From Aurantiochytrium sp. KH105 (Eukaryota; Sar; Bigyra; Thraustochytrida; Thraustochytriidae), in assembly GCA_003116975.1 (NCBI GenBank), contig BGKB01000121.1:142747-206746 (forward strand): a stretch of DNA of 64,000 nucleotides, read 5' to 3'. Shown here in pieces: positions 10,510 to 21,875 of the stretch. Made by a program: the position numbers and the translations under genes. Positions within the stretch are counted from its first letter, which is position 1, and every line of letters starts with the position of its first letter. Under the pieces are notes generated by a model. It had not been told where the DNA came from. It ran no database searches and saw only the letters and a list, made by a program, of their open reading frames with translations.

Positions 10510-10844
10510 AGGCGCGGCTCGCGGCGCTTGCCCTCGCTGGCGGCGCGCACCAGCCTGCGGATGCCCCGCGCCTGCTCGCCCAGCGCGCCGTGCCGCTGCC
10601 GCTGCGCCTGCGCGCCGGCGCCCGGGGTGGGCGAGTCTTGCTGCCGCCGCGCCTGCTTCATGACGACCTCGGCCGCCGCCGCCGCCCGCCCGCCTCTCGC
10701 ACGCCGCGCCTCGCCGCACGCCGCGCCCCTCCCGCCGCGAGGTGCCTCGGCTCCGCCCTTCGCGCTCTGCCGCCGCGGCCCCCGCGCCGCGCCGCTGCTC
10801 CTTGCTGCTTGCTCCGCCGCGGCCAGTTCGCCTTCGCGAGGCAT
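8703..10844 (-). CDS. RING-finger protein (probable E3 ubiquitin ligase), 713 aa
   Basis: A C3HC4 RING lies at about residues 446-484: CGICFDNFEERGVLSSCEHK, then FCFGCIDTWLQ, then CPHCKR. All eight zinc ligands appear present. The spacing and the cysteine-rich FGCIDTWL core resemble TOPORS/PHRF1-type RINGs, which are nuclear ubiquitin/SUMO ligases. The N-terminal 110 residues are Ala/Arg-rich. A 14-residue polyglutamine follows at about 118-131, and a run of over 30 serines lies at about 360-392 just before the RING. The C-terminal 230 residues hold short acidic and Arg-rich patches and end in DPIVLDD, a possible SUMO-interacting-type motif. Nuclear E3 function is inferred; the substrate is unknown. 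The N-terminus is very GC-rich and could start at a later Met. Confidence 0.85.
9666..9771 (-). repeat. (AGC)n tract encoding polyserine in the RING gene
   Basis: About 105 bp of CTG/CTA units on the plus strand. Read from the gene strand these are AGC and AGT-type codons, giving a serine run. The same CAG/AGC motif is read as glutamine farther upstream in the same gene. Confidence 0.9.
10466..10509 (-). repeat. (CAG)n tract encoding polyglutamine in the RING gene
   Basis: Uninterrupted CTG units on the plus strand, CAG on the gene strand, coding for 14 glutamines near residue 120. A pure tract of this kind is expected to vary in length between strains. Confidence 0.9.
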
Positions 10845-11969
10845 TCACGGCCTGGCGCGCGAGGAAACAGACGCAAACATCGCACGAACACGAACAAACG
10901 GAGAACAACAAACAGAAACGTACGTTCGAGGGGGAGGCGCATCGGGCATGTGCGTGTTGGCGTTGCGTGCGGGCAGCCGGGCTCGCGAGCTCGAGCTGCG
11001 CCGCGGCGACAGTGGAGCAAGAGATCCTCGCCGTGGAGCAAGGTGGTGCCGTGGAGCAAGATGGTGCCGGGGCCGACTCGACGATACACATCATGATGAT
11101 TGGCATGTGATGCACATGAACGTCAGTGGCGGGCATTTCATGCCTAGACTTAGAGTTGGTAGCTTGCTCGTTGCATCTTCAAGTTCTTGCACGTCGCACA
11201 AGCTAGCGCTGACAGCTCGCGGTCTCAGTGCGCAGAAAGTATGAGGATGCCAGGGTGTCAACATCAGCATTATCATCATCGAGAAAGAGAGCGTGGTAGG
11301 ATGCGAAAAGTAGCTTGTGAGGAAGTATGGGGAGGGCTAATCGTAGAGAGCGAGTTTGAGGCTGACAGTGACCATGGTGAGTGGCACCCGAGCGGAAGAA
11401 AGTGCGACTAGCTAGCTGGCTGCTTGTCTACATCGTGCACTCTGTCTGGATCAAGGATGTAGCGTTGCGAGCTTGCTGTAGATCATGTCACGCCTGACGT
11501 TGCCCAATGACTTGAAACATTCACAAAGGAGGAAAAGAAAGGAGAAGAAGGCGAGAAATCATAAAAAGGTAGAAAAATGGCAGGTTAAGCAACTTATGAT
11601 GTGGTGAGGGCGGAGCGAGCCCTTGCGTGCATTCAAGGCACGAAGGGACGCAAAGGCTGACCAGATTCAGCAAGAGTTTTCAATAAACAAAAAAAAAGCC
11701 TACAGGAACAAAAAAGCAAGCTTTGCGGAGTCTGATGTCGCCAATCAGAGTGTCATCCGCCCGTCCGCCCATCCATCCATCCGTACGAACGTACGAACAT
11801 ACATAGATGCATGCATGCGCATATACATACGTATGCGTGCGTCCGCTTGTCAGTCAGTCAATCAAACAGTAAATCAATGTCGGTATGATCATCGCAGAGC
11901 GCGAGGCGACCGTTTCCCCCGATCGCACAAAGCGCCCCGCAGGTGTGTATATTGTGTGACAGTGATCAC
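10845..11969. other. Intergenic region, no gene seen
   Basis: This 1.1-kb stretch holds the promoter of the RING gene and the 3' end of the KDM6-like gene. It contains a GTGGAGCAAG-type short direct repeat near 11030-11065. At 11764-11850 there is a run of overlapping CATC, GTACGAAC and CATGCATG tetramers. No open frame in it has convincing protein character. Confidence 0.5.
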
Positions 11970-14900
11970 TCAGCAGATCTCCGTGAGCCATTCGGAGAAG
12001 TCAGTATTGGCCAGAGAGACGGCGACAGGGCCCACTGAAATGGCAGACTCGCCCGAAGAAGGAACGCGGTCACCATCGGCGGAAACCTGCACATCCATCA
12101 GTGGGTCCACCACGGACATGTGCGACATGCCAAAGTCGTTCTCGTCAAAGATGGACACCGAATCAGGATCCGAACCGACGCCGACGTCTTGGGCTTCGGC
12201 AGCTGCAACAGCGGCTGCGACGGCCGCCGCGGCAGTTGCGTCGTCCGTGACCGGGTCGTCGAAAAAGCTTGCGCTCGACGAGTCCGAAATCTCTCGCTTC
12301 ATGTCCAAGAGCTGCTGCACCTCCTCGTTGCTAGCAGCCGCGCTCGTGAGACTCGAAACGCTCTTGCTGTCATCATCCAGGGAAAACAGGGCGCGCTCCG
12401 TGTCGTCAGCGAGCAAAAATGAGTTCCACCCCGGCGAATCCGGAATGGAACACTGGTCGAGATCGCTCACGATGCTCGACGAAGACACTGGTCCAGTAAA
12501 GCCACCCTTGAGAGGCGAGGCTTCGAAGGGATCCAATGGCAAAAAGGGCAACGAACTTGCGCTCGCGCTCGCGCTCGCGCTCGCGCGAATAAGGGAGGGC
12601 CCGCGCGTTGCCTTGGGGGTCGTCAAGATTGACGGATGCAGAGGCTGCAGCGGCTGCGGCTCCGGTTTCATTTGCGGAGTTCTCGGCGCGCTCACAGACG
12701 TCTCGGACCGAGGAAGATTCGAAGCCGCCGCAGGGTTCTGCAGTTGCGTGCGCGAGTTGAGCGCCTGCGGGGGGTGTTGCTGGCGAGGAGGAAGAGGGGC
12801 GCCAGAAACTTTCTTGCGGCGCTTTGGGCACGCGCTGGCTTGAACGGCAGCCATCTTCTTCTTTTTGTTGTTAAGGTCCTTGGCGGATTGTACGCTGCAT
12901 GAACTCGGGCCGCGCGACATGACAATAGGTCCCACCTTGGCGCGGTTCGCGAGCGCGGCCGTTGTTGTTGTTGCGGCGGCGGCAGCTTTGGTTGCCGTTT
13001 GAGCAGAAGGCGCCATGGGCGGGACGGGCGCGACGGACGGCTTGGCGTTGGCCGTGGCAGCGACCGCCGTGGTTGGCCCGCTCTTGTTGCCATTCGCCAG
13101 GGCACTTTTAGCAGCCACGGGCACCACAGTGGAGTTGCTGGTCGCCGACGTTGTCGCTGCGCTCGTCGAGGCAGTCGCCGAAGAGGCAACGCTAGATGCC
13201 ATCTTCTTGACACGTTGCTGTTCAGTGTGCCAGACCCTAATGCACAAGTCGCGGTCCACCACGCCGGCAATGATGGGCTTCATCACAGACGTGATGGGGT
13301 GCGGCATTTGGTTCGGGGCAACGCGTCGGGGCGCGAGATCGGGGCGCGCGAGCGAAGACCGTGCGACTGGAACGTCGCGTGCACGCGCAAGATGCACATT
13401 GCCGAGCATCTCCTCGATTGTCGTCGGGGGCTTGACCACGAGGTGCTCAATGCTGGCGGTCCGGGTCCGCAAAAGCTGCGCGACCTCTTGGACACGCATG
13501 CGCAAGTCTTCGAGGTACCAGCGCTCGAGACAGAGAGTGAGATGGCCATTGTGTTGTGCCCGATGGCGTTGCCAGCACTCGGAGCAAAAGACGGCGGGGC
13601 GCGACCGGAGGACCTTTCGCAATTCCTGAGGGACTGCAGCGGGAATTGGGCCCGGCTTGGCGGCGGCAGCAACAGCAGTCGTCGCATGAGCCGAGCCCTT
13701 GCTTTTGTCGATCGCGACGCCAGTCTTGTCCGGCGTCGAAACGTTCTGCTGCTGCTGCTGCTGCACGGGCGGGCGTCCTTGGACAGAAGGTCCACCCATG
13801 GGACGCGCAGTCTGCGCCGCAGCGGCATAACCAGGGCGTGCGGCAACGGGGTAAGCGCCAGGACGCTGTTGCTGCATGTGAGGGTGGGGTTGACGCGCTT
13901 GCGTGGGTCCGCCAGCCCATTGAGGACGAGCAGGCTGCGAAGACATGCCAGGATGTGAACGTGCTTGCGGGTGCATTCCCACGTGACTCATGCCCGGACG
14001 CACCCCGGCATGACCACCGAGGACACCAGACATGCGGCAGGGGTTTGCGACGGCATTGGCAATGGCACAGGCTGAGGATGAGGAGCGCGCCATGTGGTCG
14101 TCCTTTCCGAGAGGGCCACCAAGCTTGCCATATGCCATACCATGCATGCCAAGAGGAGGGCAAGGCGGGAGAATCTTGCCACCAGGAAAGCTGCCACCCA
14201 CGAGCTCGCGCCAGGTCGCAATGGAATCCGGCGAAGTGCCAAGCATCTCAGCCTCTTGCTCGGAGCATGAAAAGACCACGTTGCTGCGGACCGCCGCGGG
14301 CGAGCTGAGACCGTTCCGGCGCTTGAGGACTGTCTTGGTGGTTCCATCGAGCTGTACTGTATAAAAGCCATGACCACTCTTTGTGACGGTACCGATCTGG
14401 CCCGAGTCGTTGACAATGACACGACTATCTACACGGAGCCAAGTAGGAACTGGAGATCGAGGCTTTCGCCTCGAAGCCGTCTTCTTTTCGGGTCCTGCAA
14501 GAGTATTGATCTTGCCAAGGCTCGATTTATGAGCCATGGCCCCGTTGGACATGCCCGGACGATGCATGCCCGGTGCCATCGTGCCGGTCCCCATGGGCCT
14601 ATGCATGCTTGAGTTCGCCATGACAGGGCGTGCATAGGTCGAGGAGGATGCCGTAGAGGCGGTGAGAGGAGGACGCTGTCCACCAGGAAGCATGGTCTTG
14701 GACGACGCGTTCATCGGACCCGACATACCGGGGCGCTGCTGCTGCGGCTGTTGTTGGCGCTGCGCCTCGGCCTTGAGGGCAGGCTCGCTCTTGACCGAAG
14801 TGCTGGAGCCGCCATTGCATCCTGAAGTTGGCGCGGAGGAAGAGGAAGATACAGTGCGTACAGGTTCACCAGGCTCGCTTCTTGTCTCGAGATCGCGAGC

Positions 14901-17900
14901 CGCAGGGCGCTCGGTCTTGATTGGATGCTGCATGCCGCCACGTGTATTGGAAAAGGCAGACCGGCGCTGCGCGTCAAGCTGCACATGAGTGGGGCGCATG
15001 ACATTGCCGGCCGCGTTTACAGCCTGCGGGTTCTTCGCATGCATGGCAGCCTGCTGCTGCGACGGCACCGGGCGGACCATGCCTCCCGGTGCCGGACGGC
15101 GACTCGCAAAGGCGGTAGGACGAGGCTTGCCGGCAAGCATGGCCGTCGCTGATGGACCGTGAGTCGATGCAGACCCGGAAGCCAGATGCGAGGGAAGCTG
15201 CGCTTTTTTACTGGCAGCAATAATGGCCAAGGCCGCGTGGTTCAGCGTGGCCGTGGTGCCAGTGGCATTGAGATCCATGCTCTTTTCGGGTCCGAGACAG
15301 TCGCAGGTGCTGCAGTAAAAGTAGTGATGAAAGAGCTCGCGATGGCAGTCCTCGCAGTGGGTCGCATTGGAACCAACAGGTTCCGGTGCGGGCCTAAATT
15401 GGTGTTCAAGAGCCTGACGGCGAATGGACTCTTCGCGATCGAGCGCGTGCTCGAGCTGCGAGGTGAGGAGGCCAAGCAGAGGGTTGGAGAGAGTGGCCGA
15501 CTTTTGTTTGGCGGCCTCGAGCTCGGTGATGGCAAGGTCGAGCGCCAAGTTGATCATGGGCCTGACCTCGGAGGCGAGACGAAACGAAGAGACGGCGCGC
15601 TCGAGAAAATTCCACGAGGAAGACACCATGTCGCCACGCGCCATGGTCCAGAACACGGTGCCAGGGCTAATGCCCACGAGCTCCTTGCGCTGGAGAAGAC
15701 CGTACATGACGGGGATTCCGTTGCGAATCAGGTAGCCGACATTGGGAAAGATCTTGCCAAAGTCACTGCCATAGAGTTGGCGCGCGGCCTCGGCGTGCGA
15801 CGCGGCGACGGCACCCCACTCCTCTTGACCGGGCCCATGGTTGATGCTAAAGGTACGGTATCGGTTGGTACCTTCACGAAGGGGCGAGCAGACGCCAGTC
15901 TCCTTGATCGAGAGCTGTGGGCCAATCTTGAGCGTCGACGACTGATGAATGTGAAGAACATTGACAGGACTGGTAAAGCGGATGCACTCGGGAAGTTTCT
16001 GTAGCTCGAGGCGTTGAAGCTTCCAGTTTTCATTATTGTGGCCGAGCGATTGCCTTGCGCAGCGGACATGTGTAGACTCCTTGGACGACGCTTCGTTCTC
16101 TGCTCTCTTGCGCTTGAGTGCACGATCTGCTGCCGCAACATTGCCTGCGCTGGGTGCCACGCCGGAAGCAGGTTTTGCTGTGGTTGAATTTGCAGTGGGA
16201 CTGTTTGAAGGAGCGTTGGCAGCTTCATTGTCGCCCTCCTCGTTGTCATCACCAGCGGGGGCGTCGTCAGCAGAAGCAGAGGCGGCATCGTCGGTTTGCG
16301 AAGAGGTGGTGTCGGCGGCAGACTTTGCGGTCTTTGCCTCCTTTGCTGCGGCAGCTGCAGCCGCGCGCGTGGAGATGCGGCGCGTGGCAGGCCGTTTCGC
16401 CTCGGCAGCGAGGGACTCCTTGGCGCGTTCCTGCGCCTCTTGCTCGGCCTGCTTGACAGCGAGCTTGTGCACTGCGTTACTCAGGGAGACCGTTCCGACG
16501 CGCTCCTCGCGGATCTTGCAGGGCCCCGAGACGGCGGAATGCTTGAAGACAGCGACGGGGACGCTCGCTTTGGGAGTGTCTGCGTCTGCTGCGGCGGCGG
16601 CAGCAGCAGCCGCGGGATCAGACGAAGACTGCGCTGCTGCTGTACTCGAGGAGAACGAGGAAGTGGTGTTGCTGGACGCCGTGGACTTGCGCTTGGGCAT
16701 GCGACGGGCGGGCTTTGTGGGTCCAGTGACCTTTTCGAGGCTTGCGAAGCTAAAGAGGTCGTTGCTGAGACCCGATGCTTCAAGAAGACCTTCGACGATG
16801 GTGATGTTCTTGGCGAGAACGCTTGCGCCAAATCTCTCGGAATCAAGGTTGCCGTGATCTTCCTCCTTTACGCGCTGGCGATCAATGCGGGAAAGGAGGT
16901 TATTCCTCTTGGCCAGATTCATACATTCTTCGTGCATGGTACACCCGAGCACGCGAACGAACGAGGTGGAGTTGACCTTGGGAAAGTCAATCTTGGGCAA
17001 CGCCTTGACGGCGGGAGCGTTGACACCAGAGACAATGGGAGCCGTGCGGGCCATCTTGTTGGGGGGCTGGCCGTACGGGTGGCCGGGGCGCACACGGTAG
17101 CCAGGGCGGGCCATGTGAGCGTTGGGCACGCCACGATGGTGTTGGTATTGGGGCGGGATACTCCGGTGCATCATGTTGGGGTGTGCACCAGATCCGGGAG
17201 CGCCAGGTCTCGGACCTGCGGCGTGCATGGGGGCCATGGGCCTCGATGCCGGCACGGCATTGGTGAGTCTGTTGTTGTTGTTGTTGTTGTTGGCAATAAC
17301 AGACTGCTGTGGATGTGGATTAGGCCGCGGTGCGCCAGCAGGTGTAGACGTCAGGGATGTGGTCGCTTTTGCTGCCGCAACAGGTGTGGATGTGGCGGCG
17401 GGAGCGGCTGTGGAGGTATTGGCAGGGACTCCTCTCGCAGCGGGAGGGACTCCCGGCTTAGACGCAGAGGTTGCGGCAGAAGAAGCGGCCGTCGAAGAAG
17501 GGACGAGCTGCCCTGGTTTGGAGGCAGTAGCGATCGCCGTGGCTGCAGGCTTGGAAGGGGTATTGATGGCGGCTGCTGCTGGCTTCGCTGCTGCTGCTGC
17601 TGCTGCTGCTGTTCCCGAGGGTGTACTTTGCGCAGTGGTTGTCGACGAAGCTGGCGTGAATGCTGGTGAAGCCACTGTACCGGAGTTGGGCGCCGCCACC
17701 GCCGAAGACGTTTGCGTTGGTGGCGGGGGAAGATCCGGCCCGAGGCACAGACAACATCGATAGCGAATGGCGGGAGGTTTTACGATGGGAGCTGCGCTGG
17801 CAGCCTGTCTGGCCTGTTGCTGCTGTTGCGGCGCGACGCCTGCTTCGGACTTGACTTGCACGTTGGCAGCCGGCGTTTGGCCTTGTTTAGTGCTACTCGG

Positions 17901-17997
17901 TGCCGACGCGCCAGAAGATACGACGACGCTTGACGCATGCTGTGGCTTGCGTTGCTGCGTCAGCGCCTGCTGAGGTTGCTGCTGTTGTTGCTGCTGC

Positions 17998-18029
<32 letters not shown>

Positions 18030-18184
18030 CCGCTGCTGTTGCTGCTGCTGCGGCTGCGCGAGCGTTTGCTTCGGAGCGGCCGCCTGTTGCTGGTGCTGGT
18101 GGTGGAGAGGCTGCTTGACGTGCGTCATGGGCGCCTCATGCTCCCCGGCGGTAACCGCTTCGAACATGGTGTCTTTGGCTCCGC

Positions 18185-18225
<41 letters not shown>

Positions 18226-18299
18226 GCGGGCAGCGCCCTGCGCACGACGAGCGTCTTGCGCGCGGCGGCGGCGTCCTCGGCCGCGCAGGGCCCAGGCAT
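11970..18299 (-). CDS. KDM6/UTX-like JmjC protein lacking iron ligands, 2109 aa
   Basis: Residues about 755-1000 align segment by segment with the C-terminal catalytic region of UTX/JMJD3 H3K27 demethylases: WKLQRLELQKLP at 759, IRFTS..NVL, the SIK strand, SINHGPG, GISPGTVFW at 883, and a zinc pair HCEDC at 982/985. The second zinc pair, FCSEC (1572/1575), is followed by LERWYLEDL as in the UTX zinc domain. In UTX the iron ligands are His-x-Glu and a distal His. Here the corresponding positions read Leu807-Arg-Glu809 and Phe883, so both histidines are gone and demethylase activity is unlikely. About 570 residues, including a small beta-barrel-like (KOW/Tudor-like) segment near 1290, separate the zinc pairs. 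The N-terminus is polyglutamine-rich and the C-terminus acidic, suggesting a nuclear scaffold or coactivator. Single exon, clear ATG. Confidence 0.8.
17976..18223 (-). repeat. CAG/CAA polyglutamine tracts at the KDM6-like N-terminus
   Basis: Two CTG-rich blocks on the plus strand, about 17976-18055 (interrupted by TTG, so mixed CAG/CAA codons) and about 18186-18223 (pure). They encode glutamine runs near residues 25-37 and 82-108. The mixed block should be more length-stable than the pure one. Confidence 0.9.
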
Positions 18300-18725
18300 C
18301 CGCGCGGTTTGTTTGGCGGCTCTGCTCCGTGTCTCCCCTCCTCTGCTCTATCCTGCGCGCGTCTCCTTGAAATGGAATGAAATGTAATCGCCGAAATGGG
18401 TGATGGAGAGACAAGGGGAGAAAGGAGGCGAGCGAACGGGGCCCGCGAAGGCGGAGAGGGGAGGGAGAGAGGGATGGAAGAAAGAGGCGGGAAGGGGGGA
18501 GAGGGGGAGAGAGGTGGAGGGCGCGGAAGGTGCGGCCGCGAAGAAAGAAAGGAAGGAAGGAAGGAAGGAAGGAAGGGAGGGAGGAAGGGAGGAAGAAAGG
18601 AGGAAGTGAGAGGAGAAAGAGGTTTTTTGTTTTTCTGTGTCCTCTTTCCGTCTTTCGCTTCCTTTTTCTTTTTTTTCTTTTTTCTTTTTCTTTTTTTCCT
18701 TTTTACTTTTCTTTTACTTTTTCAA
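18300..18725. repeat. Purine tract switching to pyrimidine tract
   Basis: Upstream of the KDM6-like ATG the plus strand is almost all purine from about 18396 to 18625, with G/A runs and (GGAA)n at 18548-18580. It then turns almost all pyrimidine (TTTTCTTTT-type) to about 18725. This includes the likely promoter of the KDM6-like gene. A purine/pyrimidine switch of this size can form triplex DNA. Confidence 0.75.
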
Positions 18726-18836
18726 AACGTGCAATTGCAATCCTTCCCTTCCCATCCCTCGCGGACGCCACGCCTCGCGTCGCGCTGCACCGCGCTCGGC
18801 AACCGCACGCGCACGTGTGCCTCGCCCGCCCGCCCG

Positions 18837-19085
18837 CCTGCCTGCCTGCCTGCCTGCCTGCCTGCGTGGCTGGCTTGCCACGGGCTGCGCTGGCGCCTCC
18901 GCCTGCAGGCCGGCGCCTCGCCGGGTCCGTCAGGCTGCGGCGCGGCTCGGGCGCGCTCGTGTTGGGGGTTTGTTTCTTTCTTTCTTTTTCTTTCTTTCTC
19001 TCGCTTTTTCTCCTTTCTTTCTTTCTTTCTTTCTTCCTTTCTTTCTTTCTTTCTTTCTTTATTTCTTTATTTCTTTTCTTTCTCT
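18837..19085. repeat. (CCTG)n and (TTTC)n microsatellites
   Basis: (CCTG)n runs at about 18837-18864, preceded by CCCG units. A second pyrimidine tract of (TTTC)n with TTCC interruptions runs from about 18968 to 19085. No coding potential is seen; frames through it give only Phe/Leu/Ser homopolymers. Confidence 0.85.
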
Positions 19086-21300
19086 GCGGTCTGTTTGCTC
19101 CTGCGCAAGAGTAGTACTACTGGCAGATAGATGACGCCTCTGAAGGGGCCATCCAGGGACCAGTAAGTAAAGCAAGCAGCATGGATGGACAGTAGAGGCG
19201 CGATGTACGTCACACTATGTTATCTTATGTTACAATGTAGTGTGGCACGTTGTGTATAGTGTATGGATGGACGTATGGGGATGCACGCACCGCGACGCAA
19301 CGCACAAGCGAGCGCCCGAGCCCGGGCTCATCACCTGCGCCGCGCCCATCAGCGGCAGCGCGCGGCTCCGCCTGGCGAGGCCTTGCTTGCCCGGTCGGGT
19401 GTCTGCCCTTGGCTTGGCTTCGCTTGTCTTGCCTTGGCTTGCCTGTGGCTTGCTCGTGCGTGTGCGTCAGAAGCGAGCATCGCCTCCCCAACCCAGACGC
19501 CACTCAAGCAAGCAAGCAAGCAAGCAAGCACGCAGCCACGCAGCCACACACGCACGCACGCACGCACGGCAAGCGCCCCGCACCGCGGCCTCGCCGCCGT
19601 GCACCGCGGAAAAAGGCCGCGGGCTCGCCAGGCCTCGCCCGCCGCGCCGCGAGCGCTCTCGGTGCGCCGCGAGGAGAAGTCCGCGGAGCCGTGCGCGCTC
19701 GCTGCCCCAAATCGCGTGCAGTGGCGGCGGTGCGGCACTCTATCTCCCTCTAGTCAGCTACTTGCTATCCGTCTATCTATCTACGTATCTCCACCATCCG
19801 TCGATCTGCGAAGACCCGTCGACCGTTCTCCTCCATCGCCGTGCCGCTCGCGCTGGCGCTCGCTCGCGGGTCTTCAGAGCTTGTCGCTCGCGGCAGGCGT
19901 CATCGACGTCGCCGCGTCGGCGCGGGCGTCGTGCTCGGCGTCGGCGGTGTGATGTATGCGATGAATGGCATGTATGTTATGTCGCGGACGGTGTGAGCAG
20001 AGCAGAGCAGAGCAGGAGAGGAGAGAAGCGAAGGGAGTCGGAGACGACGGGCGAGCAGCCTGGGCTCGCTGTGCGGTGCGGCGCGGTGCATCAGGCAGGC
20101 CCGGAGAGCACAGGCTTGTTGCCGCGGCGTCCACTTCTGGCGACGGACGCTGGTGGAAAGCGATGGCGTGGAAGGCAGCGCAGTGCGAAGCGATGCAAAG
20201 CGATGCGATGCGCTGCGAAGCGAAGCGATGCGAAGCGTGCACACGCGGCCGGCCTCCTCTGTAAGCTTGTACGCATGATACCACACACCCCTAGCTTGCC
20301 CTTTATGTTGCCATGGCGAGGCCACTCACTCACTCACTCCACTCGCTCACCCACTCACCTCACGTGAGTCACGTCAGGCCGGGTCCTCGTCCACCGGCCA
20401 CTGACCATTGGTTGATCTCTGCGCTCCTCGGCAGCGTGGGCGAAGCGAAGCGAGGCTGGCAGTTTTCGCTCGCTGGCTGGCTGGCTGGCTGGCGACCGCA
20501 TCCTCTCCTTCCCAGGCCGCATGGCATACGCGGCACAGCAGTTTCTTTTCTTGTTCGTCCACCCACCCACCCATCCTCGCCGCAGCCGCAGTCCAGGGCA
20601 ACCTTTGCGAGGCTTCGTCACTCCATCGCATCGCATCGCACCGCATAGAATCGCATCGCATCGCAACTATCCATGCGCGTAAGAGACCACTGCGCCGAGG
20701 CCGGCACGCCCAGCGTGAACTCGCGTGGGTGAAGATCCGCCGCCCCTCCATTGGCCGTCCCATTCATCCGTCCATCCATCCTGCGCGTCCGTCAAGTCCT
20801 TCCCGGTTTCTCTCTCCGGGTCAGCAGTGCTCCTTCCTGCTGGTCCCGCGCTCCTTCCTGCAAGATACTTGCCGCCTTCGACCCCGAAACTACCTCGCGC
20901 CCTTCCGCTTCCTCCCCTTTCTTTCTCTCCTCTCCGAGGCCCGCTCGCACTGCGCGGTTGGTCGGCGCGCGGTCTCCGAGCCTGCGCCGCGCTCGAGGTC
21001 CGACGGGGCGGCTTGGTCTGGCTGGGCTTGGCACAGCAGCGCGGCGCGGCGCCAGTGCGACTGCGACGGACGGACGGTTGGCTTGGCTTGGCCGGGCTGG
21101 GCGCGGCGCGGCGCGGCGGGAGGGGACAGAGAGCGAAGATGGCCGAGCGGAAGATGGGTGAGCAACGCTGCGCTTGACAACCACGCCGCGGGTGGGGCGA
21201 CGGCGAAGGTAGCGAGGGAGGGAGGGAACCTTGCTCGCGCGTCCGGGCTCGGACGCAGGGAGACCGCTCGGCACGGGATCGGTGTTGGCTAGTGTTATCC
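19086..21300. other. GC-rich gene-free region with pentamer repeats
   Basis: No convincing gene. Several long frames exist, but all are Arg/Ala/Ser-rich and overlap on both strands, as expected in GC-rich DNA. Repeats: (CAAG)n at about 19505-19530; GCGAAGCGATGC-type pentamers at about 20185-20240; CATCG pentamers at about 20625-20665; GGCTGGCT units near 20475-20495. Bases 20735-20785 are rich in CCATC units. Confidence 0.5.
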
Positions 21301-21354
21301 TTTTCTCTCCCTTTCGAAATTCGTGATCTTTTCTCCTCGCTCGTGTGCATGCAG

Positions 21355-21875
21355 TACAGGGCAACGCATCGCATTGCATTGCATAGCATTGCATTGCACT
21401 GCACTGCACTGCACTGCGTGCGGCGTCCGCATGGCGCGGCACGGCCGACATGATCTCTCGGTGCCATGCCAAGTCGAAATCCTCGAAATCCGCAGCCGGG
21501 TGCAGGCAGCTTGCGCGAGCGCGCAGGCTCGCAGACGCACGCACGCAAGCTCACTGTCAGCCAGCAACACATAAGCAAGCAACCTACCGCCGTCCACCTC
21601 GTAGAGCCTTCATTCATTCATTCATTCATTCATTCATTCATTCATTCATTCATCAGCCAGGGCGGGAAGGAGGCGCGAAACCGCGCGAGGACTCGACTCG
21701 ACTCGGAAGTAAACTTAGACAAAGCGTGCGTTGCTCGCTCGCGTGCTCTGGTCGCCGTCGCTGTCGCTTTCTCTCCTCGATGCACGTGTAAAACCAGCAT
21801 ATCGTGACCTAAACTAAAGTCGCGCGGCGATCATCTCGCTTGCTCGCTCGCTCGCTCGCTCGCTCGCTCGCTCGG
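21355..21875. repeat. GCATT/GCACT pentamers, (ATTC)n and (CTCG)n microsatellites
   Basis: About 21358-21417 holds GCATC, GCATT and then GCACT pentamers in succession, as if one ancestral pentamer was edited block by block. (ATTC)n covers about 21609-21653 (eleven units) and (CTCG)n about 21836-21874. No gene is seen across the interval. Confidence 0.85.

Noticed and set aside
18396-19130. Long plus-strand frame over the purine/pyrimidine tracts
   Set aside because: The product is only Glu/Arg/Gly then Phe/Leu/Ser homopolymer, as expected from the repeats.
19240-21617. Several frames of 250-375 codons on both strands
   Set aside because: They overlap one another on both strands, are Arg/Ala/Ser-rich and lack motifs; stops are simply rare in this GC-rich DNA.
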